Part shown: piece by piece, positions 17,404-28,079 of the stretch
How positions within the stretch are numbered: position 1 is the stretch's first letter
Layout of the letters: each line of letters starts with the position of its first letter
Assembly: GCA_937139405.1 (NCBI GenBank)
Contig: CAKZPV010000008.1
Location: 124,001-188,000 of the forward strand
DNA: 64,000 nucleotides
From: an uncultured Nitrospirota bacterium
Lineage (GTDB): Bacteria; Nitrospirota; Nitrospiria; Nitrospirales; UBA8639
Reading direction: 5' to 3'
Notes under the pieces: model-generated
What the model was told of the DNA's origin: nothing
The model's database searches: none
Seen by the model: only the letters and a program-made list of their open reading frames with translations
Position numbers and translations under genes: made by a program

Positions 17404-18573
17404 TCAGCTGACATCTTGCTGCCTTGCGCGTCGCGCGGTTTTACGATTACCTCCTTCAACCATGTGAAATTCATAAAGTCTAGATTCCAAGGCACCGTTG
17501 AATAAAGGAATTTTTCGAGATGGGGCCAACCGAATGAGTTTGGGAAAACGAAAGTCGGCCGTCAAAACATAGACCGTCCAGCCTGCAAACCGCTGTTTCA
17601 ACATATCTCCGAATTTGGGATACCACTGTTCGAGAGTCATGGAATCTCCCATCCGAACGCCGTAGGGAGGATTCGTGATCACAATACCCTTGGTCGCCGG
17701 TGGGCTAATTTCTAGGACGTCAACCTGCTGTAACTGCACACCCGCCAGCCTCATCGCCTGCAAGTTGTTCCTTGCCATGTCTAAGACCTCAGCATTCTGA
17801 TCATACCCAAGAATCTTCTCAGAATAGATATTCTGATGATTCTCACGGACTTCATGTCGAATTCTTTCCCAAGAACCTTGATCAAAATTTTTCAAGTGAC
17901 GAAACCCAAATTCGCGTCGACCTCCAGGAGAAATGCCTTGCGACATCATAGCCGCTTCGATGACAAACGTCCCTGCCCCACACATGGGATCCAGCAAGAC
18001 TTGCTCCCCTGTCCACCCTGTTAGACGAAGAATGCCTGCCGCTAAATTTTCCCGAAGAGGAGCCGCACCTGCTTCCTGTCGCCATCCACGCTTAAAGAGC
18101 GGAGCACCTGTCGTATCCAAATACCACGTCGCCTGGCCTTCATTCACAAAGACCACGACTTGAATATCGGGGGCGCGCTTGTCAACAATTGGACGTTTCT
18201 TGGTCTCTCGTATAAACCGATCACAAATTGCATCCTTGATACGAAGCGTCGAAAATTCAAGACTCTTCAGCGGAGATTGCTGTGCGACCATACGAACTTT
18301 GATCCGGCAATTCACTGAAAACCAAATGGGCCAGGCAGTTTCCAATGTGATGCGATACAAATCTTCTTCATGACGATACGCCCCTTGTCCAACGCGCCAT
18401 AAAATTCGGCTCGCTATTCGGCTCTGAAGATTCAATCGATAACAGAGCGAAAACAGCCCCTGACATTCCACTCCACCTGGGGTCTCGCGTACTCCCTTCC
18501 CGCCTAAGTCGTAAAATTCTTGCGCCAACACCTGTTCCAACCCTCGAGGACATGTGGCAAAAAATGTTTCCAT
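17404..18573 (-). CDS. THUMP-domain class I SAM-dependent RNA methyltransferase (RlmL/YcbY N-half type)
   Basis: 389 residues from the ATG at 18573. A longer frame exists but would run into the dehydrogenase gene upstream. METFFATCPRGLEQVLAQE is the standard opening of the RlmL/TrmN family. Residues ~40-155 are the ferredoxin-like/THUMP RNA-binding part. LLDPMCGAGTFVIEAA is the SAM-binding motif I. VITNPPYGVRMGD is the NPPY catalytic motif of N-methyltransferases. The E. coli RlmL/K has an extra C-terminal RlmK half that is absent here. Likely an m2G rRNA or tRNA guanosine methyltransferase. Confidence 0.85.
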   Translation of the reverse strand: METFFATCPRGLEQVLAQEFYDLGGKGVRETPGGVECQGLFSLCYRLNLQSRIASRILWRVGQGAYRHEEDLYRITLETAWPIWFSVNCRIKVRMVAQQSPLKSLEFSTLRIKDAICDRFIRETKKRPIVDKRAPDIQVVVFVNEGQATWYLDTTGAPLFKRGWRQEAGAAPLRENLAAGILRLTGWTGEQVLLDPMCGAGTFVIEAAMMSQGISPGGRREFGFRHLKNFDQGSWERIRHEVRENHQNIYSEKILGYDQNAEVLDMARNNLQAMRLAGVQLQQVDVLEISPPATKGIVITNPPYGVRMGDSMTLEQWYPKFGDMLKQRFAGWTVYVLTADFRFPKLIRLAPSRKIPLFNGALESRLYEFHMVEGGNRKTARRARQQDVS

Positions 18574-18622
18574 AGCTTCAAAGAGGGAATGGGAAGTAAA
18601 AAAATTCGTTCTGTCTAAAACC

Positions 18623-19645
18623 CTATTGATAGACTTCTGGATTGACACAATTGGGTAGGCGCTCGCCACGCAACCCAGCAATGACATTCTCCACAGCCAT
18701 ATCAGCCATCAAAGATCTCGTGGCCGTCGACGCACTCCCTAAATGTGGGATGACAAGACAATTTGGCAGAGTAAGCAATGGATGGGACACAGGAAGAGGT
18801 TCGGGGTCTGTCACATCCAACGCGGCGGCGCCAATGATTCCTTGCTGCAAGGCCTGATACAGCGCACTCGGGTCCACCACAGCCCCACGAGACGTATTGA
18901 TCAAGATGCTTGAGGGTTTCATGACATCAAATTCAGACATGCCCATTAAATGATGGGTGTCAGAGGTGAGTGGAACATGCAAACTCACAAAGTCTGACTG
19001 CATTAGAACTGTTGGCAAATCTACGAAAGTGACGGGAGGTGTATTCGATGATTCGTGATTGTGAATCTCCACAACACCTCCTGCTTCCATATCTTCATGA
19101 TCCTGTCTTGGGGATCGAACGGCTAGCACCTTCATCCCAAACCCTTGGGCGCGTTGAGCCACAGCTTGCCCGATTCGACCGAAGCCCACAATTCCCAACG
19201 TAGTACCAAAAATATCTTGACCAAGTAACAAATTCGGTTTCCATTCTTTCCAATGCCCCTGGCGAACATAGTCCGCTCCCTCCACAATTCGCCGAGCAGC
19301 AGCCATGAGCAACGTAAAAGCCAAATCAGCGGTTGTTTCTGTCAAAATCCCTGGAGTATATCCAACGAGAATATGCCGAGCGGTACATGTGGGAATATCG
19401 ATATGATCATACCCGACCGACATCGTGCTAATAACACGCAACTGCTTCCCCAGCTGAAGAACATCTTCATCAATCTGATCTGTTAACAAACAACAGAGGC
19501 CTTCTGCTTCGGGAACGTGCTCCAGCAACCATTCACGTGTGACAGGACAATCAGACTCCCAACACACCACTTGAGCGTGAGTCGCGAGATGATTCAAAGT
19601 TTTCTGAGGAAATCGCCAGGTGGCAATCACTAGAGGCAGGGCCAT
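18623..19645 (-). CDS. D-isomer 2-hydroxyacid dehydrogenase (glyoxylate/hydroxypyruvate reductase type)
   Basis: The 340-residue NAD(P)H-dependent oxidoreductase has GIVGFGRIGQAVAQRA (Rossmann GxGxxG, about residues 158-173). INTSRGAVVD carries the catalytic Arg. ALDVTDPEPLP carries the Glu, and IPHLGSAS carries the catalytic His. These four are the family signature. TTADLAFTLLMAAARRI resembles glyoxylate reductase/hydroxypyruvate reductase enzymes. Its stop lies 50 bases before the methyltransferase start on the same strand, so the two may be co-transcribed without an obvious functional link. Confidence 0.85.
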   Translation of the reverse strand: MALPLVIATWRFPQKTLNHLATHAQVVCWESDCPVTREWLLEHVPEAEGLCCLLTDQIDEDVLQLGKQLRVISTMSVGYDHIDIPTCTARHILVGYTPGILTETTADLAFTLLMAAARRIVEGADYVRQGHWKEWKPNLLLGQDIFGTTLGIVGFGRIGQAVAQRAQGFGMKVLAVRSPRQDHEDMEAGGVVEIHNHESSNTPPVTFVDLPTVLMQSDFVSLHVPLTSDTHHLMGMSEFDVMKPSSILINTSRGAVVDPSALYQALQQGIIGAAALDVTDPEPLPVSHPLLTLPNCLVIPHLGSASTATRSLMADMAVENVIAGLRGERLPNCVNPEVYQ

Positions 19646-19697
19646 GAATGCTCCTGATTTACCTTTTCACAAATGATGATCAAAGGCCCTCACGGCT

Positions 19698-20702
19698 CTA
19701 CCAAAACAGAATTGAGAGGACAAATATGAAATAGCACAGACCATTTACAACCAAATGTATAGGTTTCACCGTTCCGTGGCGCACAATCCACGTTAAGTAT
19801 GTAGCTGCGACCAAGGTCATGGCCATCCCAACAAGAATTTCCTTTTGAGGAATCCACGCCGTCAACATGATACCGACCGCAGGCAACAGACTGCCTTGAA
19901 ACATCATGGCCCCAGTGAGGTTACCGACGGCCAGCGTATCTCGACCTCGCCGAATCCAAAGAATACTGTTCACTTTTTCCGGCAACTCTGTGGCCACAGG
20001 GACAATTAAGAGTGACAGCGTCAATGCCGAAATACCCCACTTCGGAGCGAGGTGTTCAATCCCATAGACAAAGCCCTTGGCACCCAGCATGATCAGGCCC
20101 AAGCCACATCCTAATTGAAAAAGAATCATCACTAAATTATCGGGAAACCCAATTTTCGTGGCGTAGAGAGGATGATCAGCTTCGGTCCCATGCCCATCAT
20201 CAACTAGATTGGTCGACGCACGAATTGTCAACGTCAAGTACGCCACATACATGGCTACCAAAGTAAAGGCCATCAGGCCTCGCACGCCTGGCCACTCAAT
20301 TGGCACGAATGTCGCCAGTACACCAACAAAAAACGCCCAATTAAACCAGGCCAAGTCACGCGCGAACCCGGTCGGCTCAGGATTCAGAGCCCCGTACCAT
20401 CCCCTTGAACGAGCAGCAAAGACTCCCACGAGAAAAAATGCCACCGTTGCCAATAACAGTGGCGCGCCGAGGATGGCCCCCACAGCCACTTCATGTCGAA
20501 CAACTTCAGACCCTGTTCCCAACAAAATGGCAAACAGCGGGACCATGGTTTCCGGCAAGGCCGTACCAATTGCCGCAAAAATCGAACCGGTGACCCCTTC
20601 AGAGATGCCCAACCGCTCTCCAAAATGCTCAAGACTATTGGTAAAGGCCTCAGCCCCTATAAGAATGATGACTAACGCTCCTAGTAATATAGGAAGTTCC
20701 AC
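19698..20702 (-). CDS. Ca2+:cation antiporter (CaCA) family membrane protein
   Basis: The 334-residue polytopic inner-membrane protein has about ten segments. The two inverted alpha-repeats of Na+/Ca2+ exchangers are visible. The first is GSIFAAIGTALPETMVPLFA with the ion-binding Glu. The second is LIVPVATELPEKVNSILW followed by GNLTGAMMFQGSLLP. A hydrophilic loop separates them around residues 165-190. Exchanged ions cannot be fixed by sequence, with Na+/Ca2+ or H+/Ca2+ most likely. No operon context. Confidence 0.82.
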   Translation of the reverse strand: MELPILLGALVIILIGAEAFTNSLEHFGERLGISEGVTGSIFAAIGTALPETMVPLFAILLGTGSEVVRHEVAVGAILGAPLLLATVAFFLVGVFAARSRGWYGALNPEPTGFARDLAWFNWAFFVGVLATFVPIEWPGVRGLMAFTLVAMYVAYLTLTIRASTNLVDDGHGTEADHPLYATKIGFPDNLVMILFQLGCGLGLIMLGAKGFVYGIEHLAPKWGISALTLSLLIVPVATELPEKVNSILWIRRGRDTLAVGNLTGAMMFQGSLLPAVGIMLTAWIPQKEILVGMAMTLVAATYLTWIVRHGTVKPIHLVVNGLCYFIFVLSILFW

Positions 20703-20879
20703 TGGGCAACCTTATAAGTTAAATGGGGGTATTCTGCTGAATATGCCTTGTTATTATTTCTTGTTATTTCAATACGTTAGAGACAACCCAGTAAGAGGAT
20801 TTCTGAAGAGAAATCGAATTATGATTCTTCCTAGCCATAAACCTTGCCATTCGGAAAAATATTCTTCTACACTGCCTGT

Positions 20880-21032
20880 ATGGACAGTTTAACAGTCGGT
20901 CTGATCCTCACCCTGATTACCATTTTCGTGTATACCATTGTCCAAAAATGGTGGCGCCATCGACGCGCTTCAAAACTCGCCGATCAACTCTTGGATGATG
21001 TGATCAAAGGGAAAGACGCCTTTCGCCGCTGA
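20880..21032 (+). CDS. Possible small single-span membrane protein
   Basis: From the ATG at 20880 the reading frame gives 50 residues with one strongly hydrophobic helix (LTVGLILTLITIFVYTIV) followed by a basic tail WWRHRRASKL and a polar C terminus. That topology is typical of small membrane proteins. There is no strong ribosome site. It sits between two unrelated convergent genes. Plausible but unproven. Confidence 0.4.
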   Translation: MDSLTVGLILTLITIFVYTIVQKWWRHRRASKLADQLLDDVIKGKDAFRR

Positions 21033-21059
21033 TCACCTTTTGCCCTCATTGAGTCTCTC

Positions 21060-21710
21060 TTAAAAATCAAAACACAGTTGTTCACGCGGACATGGCTTCT
21101 CCATGGAATGTTCAACACACGGCTCCACTAGGGTTGGCGGAGACGACTTTGATGACATAAGCGGAATCTCCACTAAAGCCCCTCGGCAACGGCTACAAAG
21201 ATGGCGAGCAGGCACAACCGTACGACGCTGTCGATGATAGATCATCCCACAACGAACGCATTGCCACGCATATCGATTCCAAGCTTCCACGGTCTCATTC
21301 AACTGATGACGAATGGTAATACCAAGCCCTTCCTCATTCATCCGATCCATCATTTCCCGGAAGGTTGGTCCATGCGAGGGACGCCGTTTCCGAATATCAA
21401 ATTCCCATTGATGAATCATCTCATGCGCTAAGGTCCCAAAAATCTCGGCCTCCGGCTGTCCACATAACAAAGGCGCCGAAAGCCTGATCACTCGAGCATC
21501 CCCATGTCGATAGCCAAAAGACACCCACCGGCTTCTGGGTCCAACTTGACTCACAAACAATCCTGTCGATGCGGTGAGCCGTGTACTCCATTCAATCGTA
21601 ATTGCCGGAAGTCGATTCTCAAAAAATCTACAAGATAAGCCTTGCCACATCACTTGCAGATGCGACACCGACATGAGTTCCTGTGAAGAAACAGCAGTGG
21701 GAAAAGTCAC
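21060..21710 (-). CDS. SprT-like zinc metalloprotease-domain protein
   Basis: 216 residues. The HExxH zinc site is HEMIHQWE at about residue 112, with the third ligand in the downstream SHGPTFREMM segment. Both match the SprT/Spartan-like peptidase domain. A C-terminal zinc ribbon (CVRCGMIYH...CSRCRG, about residues 157-185) is also typical. Bacterial SprT proteins are poorly characterised, and the eukaryotic relatives cleave DNA-protein crosslinks. It is transcribed divergently from tadA, with about 125 bases between starts. Confidence 0.8.
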   Translation of the reverse strand: MTFPTAVSSQELMSVSHLQVMWQGLSCRFFENRLPAITIEWSTRLTASTGLFVSQVGPRSRWVSFGYRHGDARVIRLSAPLLCGQPEAEIFGTLAHEMIHQWEFDIRKRRPSHGPTFREMMDRMNEEGLGITIRHQLNETVEAWNRYAWQCVRCGMIYHRQRRTVVPARHLCSRCRGALVEIPLMSSKSSPPTLVEPCVEHSMEKPCPREQLCFDF

Positions 21711-21836
21711 CGAGAATACCGGGTAGGTTGCCTATACATGACGTAGGGCCTATGCTAACATTTTTTTGCTCTTCACAACAGTTCTATGACAGAAAACTAG
21801 ATGCGTTGATGCATCTAGAAGACCGGCTAAAACATT

Positions 21837-22328
21837 ATGGCATCCGACCATTTAAACCGAGAGCAGGACCAACATTTTATGCAGATGGCTGTGAATGTGG
21901 CGCACGAAGCCTATCGGGCCAAAGAAGTACCGGTCGGCGCAGTCCTCGTAAAAGAGGGAGAAGTCATTGCGACGGGATTGAATCAGCGAGAAGGCTTACA
22001 CGACCCAACGGCCCATGCAGAACTATTAGCTATCCGCACAGCCGCTGCGGCACTAAGGTCATGGCGCCTGACGGATACAACTTTGTATGTCACCTTAGAA
22101 CCATGTGCGATGTGTGCAGGCGCAATTATACAATCCAGAATTACGCGTCTTGTGTTTGGGACAAAAGACCCAAAAGCCGGTGCCTGTGGGTCAATCTGCG
22201 ATTTAACAGCCGAACCGCGCTTTAATCATCATGTCATGGTCCAATCAGGTATTTTGGCAGAAGACTGCCGGAATCTGTTACAACAATTCTTTCAGCAACT
22301 TCGCGAGGCGCAGCTGGTCTCATCCTAA
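21837..22328 (+). CDS. tadA: tRNA-specific adenosine deaminase TadA
   Basis: This 163-residue zinc enzyme converts A34 to inosine in the anticodon wobble position of tRNA-Arg(ACG). AHAELLAIR holds the zinc His and the proton-shuttle Glu, and LEPCAMCAGAIIQSRI holds the two zinc Cys residues, exactly the PCxxC arrangement of TadA. VPVGAVLVKEGEVIATG at the N terminus is also diagnostic. Length is normal. The tRNA-Ser gene begins 12 bases downstream of the stop on the same strand. Confidence 0.92.
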   Translation: MASDHLNREQDQHFMQMAVNVAHEAYRAKEVPVGAVLVKEGEVIATGLNQREGLHDPTAHAELLAIRTAAAALRSWRLTDTTLYVTLEPCAMCAGAIIQSRITRLVFGTKDPKAGACGSICDLTAEPRFNHHVMVQSGILAEDCRNLLQQFFQQLREAQLVSS

Positions 22329-22340
22329 AATGTGCATGTC

Positions 22341-22449
<109 letters not shown>

Positions 22450-23079
22450 TCTCGGTCTTGTCAACTTAACGAAAAACCGTCGCTGAAGAACCAATCCGCC
22501 TAACCATTATCTAGCCATGACAGTGATAGTTGGATGTTGTGCTTTTCATCACACCAATCTGCCAAACACCGGGTAAGTTGACAATAACCCTTCAAGGGTT
22601 TTCCCTTCGGTTTTCTTAAGAACCGCTAAAGCCTCACGTTCTTTTTCCCTCAAATTACCTCCACAATACATTCTAGCTGATCATTTCTGGATGGTTCCCG
22701 ACGGAACAAATAGAAATGCCTTGACTTGCGCGTTTGCTTAAAGAAACTGAGGAGTTGATGTTATTCTCAGAATTTGCTGTCATAGACGCATTCAAAGGAA
22801 CAGGCGATGCGAGGGTTCGAATCCCCAAGGCAGGCCCAAAAATTTCTGACCCTGCACGGACTCAAACAGAATCTCTTTCTGTCTCGGCCGCCATTTGTTA
22901 CAGGCGGTTAACTGCCCTTTCTTGCGAACACAATTGTTTCAAGTTTGGAAGGTGGACGCGTGCTCATAAAGGATGACCTAACGTTTCAGGGAGCCGGCCC
23001 AACTTTGATCTCATGTCGCTAAATTGAGAAAACCTATGTAACAGTTTCGAATTATTAGGAGCCAAAAGAGGAGGTCAAT
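22450..23079. other. Gene-poor interval after tRNA-Ser
   Basis: About 630 bases with no supported gene. A stretch gagggttcgaatcccc at 22811-22826 resembles a tRNA T arm, but no acceptor or anticodon stem can be built around it, so at most it is a tRNA remnant. AAGAGGAGG near 23070 is the ribosome site of the next gene. Confidence 0.35.
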
Positions 23080-23928
23080 ATGAAAGACCAAAGTATAACG
23101 AGTGTAAGTAGCTGCAAAGTCATATGTTATTTGCGAGTCGTATTCATACACTCAATTATTGCCATCCTAATTGTATCAGGTGGATTGCCGGTATTTGCAC
23201 AAAGCCCTGATTCTCGCCTTGTATACGTACCTGCTTCTTCCTTTGCTGGGGGAAGTTCCCACGCGGAAATTGGGAAAGCCGTGCTGAGCCCAGGCAAAAT
23301 GACTTTGAGTGATAGAAAGACGAAGGTTATCAATTGCAGCTTTACTTGCGATGCTTTTGTTGTTCGGCAACCGGTACTCAAGGCGCATTGGGAAGATGTG
23401 GCAGACAGGTCAGCAGAAGTGGTTCCTGACTCCGAAGCCAGGATACGTCTTGACATAGCCGGAACGGCAACCGGATTTAATGAGGGCAACTACAGCACGA
23501 TCAGATTGAGTAACATCCCGGCCATAGATACGGCAGTGCTTGATTCGGCAAGTCCTCGCGCGTCAGAAGCCGGCCAAGTTTTGCTTAACTATGTAAAAAA
23601 GGGCCGCATCATAGAGCGCCCAACGCTACCCGTATTTAATTCAGCCAATGTGATGGACGAAATGCTGCCGGGTTTGCCAGCCGATATACGTTCTGCTGTG
23701 GTGCAAGATAAAAAAACAGGTTCGCTGGGTCAAGCGCGGGTACTGGGTCGTGCAAAAGAAATGTGGCGTGGTAAGCCTCAACAAGCGGTCACTATGTTGG
23801 GCTTACAGGTTGGCACAACTTATCGGGTTCGAGTGGTTGAGGAACAAGCCAATGCTGCACAGACCCTCGTTGAGTCTATTTGTCGAGTGCCTGTCTGCCC
23901 TGCTGATTTTATTGATATGCCGAAATAA
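23080..23928 (+). CDS. Secreted protein of unknown function
   Basis: 282 residues with an N-terminal hydrophobic helix and a cleavage-like site after PVFAQ, so it is exported. AAGAGGAGG six bases upstream supports the ATG. Four or more Cys residues (CSFTCDAF and CRVPVCPADF) could form disulfides in the periplasm or outside. GTTYRVRVVEEQ near the C terminus looks like a beta-sandwich strand. I do not recognise the family. It precedes the Asp-box protein gene by about 200 bases on the same strand and may be co-regulated. Confidence 0.6.
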   Translation: MKDQSITSVSSCKVICYLRVVFIHSIIAILIVSGGLPVFAQSPDSRLVYVPASSFAGGSSHAEIGKAVLSPGKMTLSDRKTKVINCSFTCDAFVVRQPVLKAHWEDVADRSAEVVPDSEARIRLDIAGTATGFNEGNYSTIRLSNIPAIDTAVLDSASPRASEAGQVLLNYVKKGRIIERPTLPVFNSANVMDEMLPGLPADIRSAVVQDKKTGSLGQARVLGRAKEMWRGKPQQAVTMLGLQVGTTYRVRVVEEQANAAQTLVESICRVPVCPADFIDMPK

Positions 23929-24131
23929 CCTTATCTGAATAAATTGCAGACACAAGAGGGTACAACTACAAAAACCCATAGACCGTTAAGAGTAATCACG
24001 ACAAAGAAGAAGTATATGTTTAGAAATTTTCGATACAGTTTAGGGATGGTTCGTAAAGGGCAATTTTCACCAAGGGCAAAACGGGCATTATTTGCGAATT
24101 CGCCCCAATACCCGCAAAACTGGAGTTGGCT

Positions 24132-26687
24132 ATGGAAGTTTTAAACAATTGCAATAAATTGTTTTTGTTAACAATCATCGTCTCGGTCTGTCTGTACTTG
24201 ATGACCTGCAATCCGGGCAACGCACAAATTACCTCTCAGGTCGTGAACATCAGTCCAGTTACATCCGATCGAGACGGATCAAATCCTAATAGTGCTAGTG
24301 GTGGGCGTGTCAATCAACTCGCCACCCATCCCACATCAGACGACATATTTTTCTCCGCTAGTGAATGGGGCGGCCTATACCGCACCACTGATGCGGGTCG
24401 AAATTGGATTTATGTGCCCGGCCACCGCCCCCAGGCCATGTGGGATGTCAAAATCAGTCCGGCCAATGCCAATATTGTGGTCGCCACCTCCTTCTTCGAT
24501 GGCAAGACCAACCCGCTCTCGGGCATCAACATCAGCCGTGACGGAGGCGTAACATGGGTGGTGCCTCCAACCGCAAGGCCGGATTCCACCGACTGTTCTT
24601 CCGAAGCTGCGCGAGCTGAGCCTGCAGCCTTCGGTATTGCATTTGATCCAGCAGATCCAGGCGATATTTATGTGGGTACCAATTGTGGTTTGGCGATTAG
24701 CAACGATACTGGCGTCAATTGGAACTTCGTGGACCCCACCCCAAGTTCCGATGGCGGATTGGATGTTTGGGATGTCATCGTTCATAACGGTGGCACTATT
24801 GATATCTGCGGCGATGACGGCCACCAGCGTTCGACGAACGGCGGTACCACCTTCGTGGCAGGTGCTCCCGAGGTAGGTGGTACGTGCACGCTTGCGGTTT
24901 CACCCAATGAGGCAAATGTATTATTCATGTCGGTGGGTACCCAGATATTCGAAACCCGTGACGCTGGTGCGACTTGGCCTACTAGCATGGTTAATCCTGG
25001 TCCACAAGGCCGCATTCCGTTTTTGAAGGTTAACGACCGCAGTGGCCAGAATTTTGATCTCTGGTACGGGGATACGCAACTGTTTCGTGCAGCTTGTACT
25101 ACACCAACTGACACGGCTTCGGATGTTCGCCGATGTCCGGCCAACTCCTGGTCGACCGCGCAAACAGGCGCTCACTGGGATGTGGGTGATATCGCCTTCG
25201 ACACAGATTCAGCAGTTGATGCCTGTCCAATTCTTTTCTCCAACGATGGCGGGGTTTATTTTAATCAACGCTCCAGCTCCGACTGTCATGATCCGCGTTG
25301 GGAACAGCCCACCCAAACGGTAAAGGCATTATGGCTGTGGGACATGGATGGCAATATTCGTACCACCGAAGGTGAAGAGGGCGTCTATATGGGCCAGCAG
25401 GATTCGGGTGCATTTGGCACCCGCGATGGTGCCAAGGCGAATCGGGATTGGAACAGCCCGACGTGTTGCGACGTATTTGATGTCGAAGCCGAAGATAGTC
25501 GCGTTATTTACTCCATATGCTGCTATAGAGGTGGACGTAGCACGCGCATGTTTCTAGATGACGACAACATGGATGGAGGTCAAGAAATCCCGAACTACCC
25601 TACGGGTAGTCTTGTGGGCTTTCGAGATACTGACTCTCTCAGTAACTATGCTTCCAATAGCTATGCGGTGATCACGTCAAGCGGAATTTTCTTTACCACA
25701 AATATCGGCGCCGAAACGATTACCTGGCAGAACCTTGGCACGTCCGTGCCCCCTAACATCTGCGGGGTTTATAGCAGCATCCGCAACGATGGCACACCGG
25801 TATTCACTGCGAGAGCCGGTGGCTGTGGTATGGGGCAGACCGGTGAGCTGTGGCAACATGTGGGGGCAATGACTACCGGAAATTGGGTCCAAATTCAGCG
25901 GGATGGCCAAAACCAGTTTGGTACATTTGGGGTTAACCCCACCGACCCAGACCACATCATTGCCAATGATCTGTCGGACATCACCCCTACGATGGTGCGT
26001 ACCACTAACGGAGGTGACAACTGGACAGTGCTGTCCAACCTAAACACGATTCTCACCGGCAACAACGATTTCCTGTTGCAAACGCAAACCGAGGTGGTAT
26101 GGGGCAGACCTGGTGGTAATGGTTACCCGCAAGCGTCTTTGGTTGCCATCAGTCCGTTGGACCACAACATGATTATCGCAGGGGGACAGGACTCGGGAGT
26201 CTTCCTTTCTGTGGACGGCGGTGACTACTGGCAACTACTCACCGATCCGCGTACCAACGATGCGCTGCGCCCACATATCTCGAGACCTTTGTTCGCACAT
26301 TTTGAACCGCTCCAAAACGCTGGCACCAACGTCTATATCGGAGCCCGAGGGAGGGGCGCATGGCGCATCACTCTTTTGCCTTCACAAACGGGTATACCCG
26401 CGATCACCGACCCTTCCTCTGGAAGCACGTTAACAGGGCCCACCGTCACATTTAATTGGAGTGCCAATGGGACGTCAGTAGAGGAGTGGTACCTAGGTGT
26501 AGGCACCACGCTAACGAGTGTCTCACAGGCTCCATGGGGCGATATCCATGCACAAAGTCATGGCTTAAATACCTCCTCGACAGTCATTGGTCTGCCCGCG
26601 GATGGCCGCCCCGTGTATGTGCGGTTGTGGTATATGGAGGCTGGCGCGTGGCTATCGCAGGACTTTCAATATACGGCGTCAAATTGA
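24132..26687 (+). CDS. Secreted Asp-box (BNR) repeat beta-propeller protein
   Basis: 851 residues from the ATG at 24132, with TGGAG six bases upstream (a TTG two codons earlier is too close to it). A signal peptide ends near GNAQ. At least six Asp-box motifs (S/T-x-D-x-G-x-x-W type) are spread through the protein: [47 protein letters not shown]. Together with [11 protein letters not shown] they suggest a sortilin/Vps10- or sialidase-like propeller. The last ~95 residues (from about [12 protein letters not shown] to DFQYTAS) are the same module as in the Fn3 protein at 10586-11218. No catalytic sialidase residues (FRIP, Arg triad) are evident, so a binding role is more likely than glycosidase activity. 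Confidence 0.75.
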   Translation: MEVLNNCNKLFLLTIIVSVCLYLMTCNPGNAQITSQVVNISPVTSDRDGSNPNSASGGRVNQLATHPTSDDIFFSASEWGGLYRTTDAGRNWIYVPGHRPQAMWDVKISPANANIVVATSFFDGKTNPLSGINISRDGGVTWVVPPTARPDSTDCSSEAARAEPAAFGIAFDPADPGDIYVGTNCGLAISNDTGVNWNFVDPTPSSDGGLDVWDVIVHNGGTIDICGDDGHQRSTNGGTTFVAGAPEVGGTCTLAVSPNEANVLFMSVGTQIFETRDAGATWPTSMVNPGPQGRIPFLKVNDRSGQNFDLWYGDTQLFRAACTTPTDTASDVRRCPANSWSTAQTGAHWDVGDIAFDTDSAVDACPILFSNDGGVYFNQRSSSDCHDPRWEQPTQTVKALWLWDMDGNIRTTEGEEGVYMGQQDSGAFGTRDGAKANRDWNSPTCCDVFDVEAEDSRVIYSICCYRGGRSTRMFLDDDNMDGGQEIPNYPTGSLVGFRDTDSLSNYASNSYAVITSSGIFFTTNIGAETITWQNLGTSVPPNICGVYSSIRNDGTPVFTARAGGCGMGQTGELWQHVGAMTTGNWVQIQRDGQNQFGTFGVNPTDPDHIIANDLSDITPTMVRTTNGGDNWTVLSNLNTILTGNNDFLLQTQTEVVWGRPGGNGYPQASLVAISPLDHNMIIAGGQDSGVFLSVDGGDYWQLLTDPRTNDALRPHISRPLFAHFEPLQNAGTNVYIGARGRGAWRITLLPSQTGIPAITDPSSGSTLTGPTVTFNWSANGTSVEEWYLGVGTTLTSVSQAPWGDIHAQSHGLNTSSTVIGLPADGRPVYVRLWYMEAGAWLSQDFQYTASN

Positions 26688-26858
26688 ACTGTTTATGTAA
26701 ATCCCGTATTGTCAAAAACAGTTCTGTCGCAAATAGCGAAATGGTGAGAAATTCCATGGGCTTTCATCCCGTCCAAGATTAGAAAACCCCAGTAAAATTG
26801 ACAATTCCTGTCTGCCAAATATGGAGATTAAACCCTTCAATACCTTCAAAAACGCTAT

Positions 26859-27407
26859 TTGCGAGAGAACCGGAAATACTCCAAAGGGCAGTATGTAACC
26901 CAAGCTTTCGATCCAATTACAAAGAATAGGGAATTACTTCATTTACCAAAAAAGACAATTATTCTAAAAGTTATAAATATCGATATAAAAAAGAAGTTAA
27001 GAATAAAGCAAGAAGGGTTTGTACTTGGACCCGGCGAGAGTTTTTCTCCACACTACAAAACCAGAGAACCCGAAAACGATAGGCTATTCTTAGATATTTC
27101 CTTGATAATATTTGACTATGAAGACGAACTTCAGATTACACGAGATAATTTTTTGTTGTTGACAAAAGATAAAGATAATTTAATGCCGATTGAATGGACT
27201 GGCATAGATGCAACTAACCCAATAGGACTTCTGTTAGGATTTAAAGAAAAGGGAACCACCATTATTCTTAAAGAAAAAATAGAAATCAATTTAATATATG
27301 ATATTCCAAAAGAAGATGATTATAGGGAATCTGAATTACTGCTAGCCAACAAAGTTTTGGGGAAACTCGGCACATTGGCTTCTGCCCAACCTCTACACAT
27401 CAACTAA
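26859..27407 (+). CDS. Hypothetical protein, AT-rich, possibly 5'-truncated
   Basis: 182 residues if read from the TTG at 26859. No ATG or ribosome site is present, so the true N terminus may be missing. The sequence is visibly more AT- and Lys/Ile-rich than its surroundings (KTIILKVINIDIKKKLRIK), suggesting separate origin. Alternating hydrophobic strands look like an all-beta domain. There is no signal peptide. No family recognised. Confidence 0.45.
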   Translation: MRENRKYSKGQYVTQAFDPITKNRELLHLPKKTIILKVINIDIKKKLRIKQEGFVLGPGESFSPHYKTREPENDRLFLDISLIIFDYEDELQITRDNFLLLTKDKDNLMPIEWTGIDATNPIGLLLGFKEKGTTIILKEKIEINLIYDIPKEDDYRESELLLANKVLGKLGTLASAQPLHIN

Positions 27408-27624
27408 CAAGAACGAGTTTCTGTAAGCATTGAACTGTGTTCAGGTTGTTCTCTATCAAATCTTTGAGATTCTATGGGAAAAAACTCATGTAGCATCCAA
27501 ACATCACATTTTCTAACGATCTAATTCCCTGTTATTAGGATCTCCCATGAAAGTGTGAAAAACAAAATACTTTGTTTTCATTGAAAGTTATGCCATTTTT
27601 GTCAAAAAATATCCCTCTCAAACA

Positions 27625-27915
27625 ATATAAATTCCCTGTATTTTCCCTGTTAAAGACGGAAAGGATAATTGAAAGAAACTGACGACCCACTAGGCGGGAA
27701 GTCAGGGATAAATGGTTGATCAATAGGTAGATTTAGATACGCTGAGAGAGAAATTCGCTGCTGACTACGCACACCGCCAATATTATCAACAGTTTGTGAA
27801 GCCTCTTTTTCCCACACCCGAGCAGACAATTGCGGTTGTGTAACCTGAATTGTCACCATTTTTTTCTGGAAATACTGATTCAACCGTTTAGCGGCAAGTT
27901 GTCAGTCCTCTTCTG
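27625..27915 (-). pseudogene. Decayed gene remnant, family copy A
   Basis: On the minus strand the frame gives EED-stop-QLAAKRLNQYFQKKMVTIQ, then SQTVDNIGGVRSQQ, ending NYPFRL. Copies of this sequence occur at 30275-30480 (LNQCLQGKMVIILVTQ, SQTVESIGGVRSHQ) and, for the C-terminal part only, at 34855-35010. All are interrupted by stops or shifted, so they are remnants of a multicopy gene. The protein family is not recognised. Copy A has the longest open stretch (77 codons). Confidence 0.5.
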
Positions 27916-28079
27916 AAATAAGAACAACGTTTCACAGGCAAGAGCATACTATCCATTACGTCACTAGATTCAACAGTTGAACTCTCAGACCTTCCTGATT
28001 GATCTAGACTGACTACCCCCTTTGTGTTACTGAATCTTTCGACGATACACTCTTTGAAACTTTGGTCACGCAAAAAATC

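Noticed and set aside
22808-22830. T-arm-like sequence, possible second tRNA
   Set aside because: Only the gggttcgaatcccc loop is present; acceptor, D and anticodon stems cannot be formed around it.
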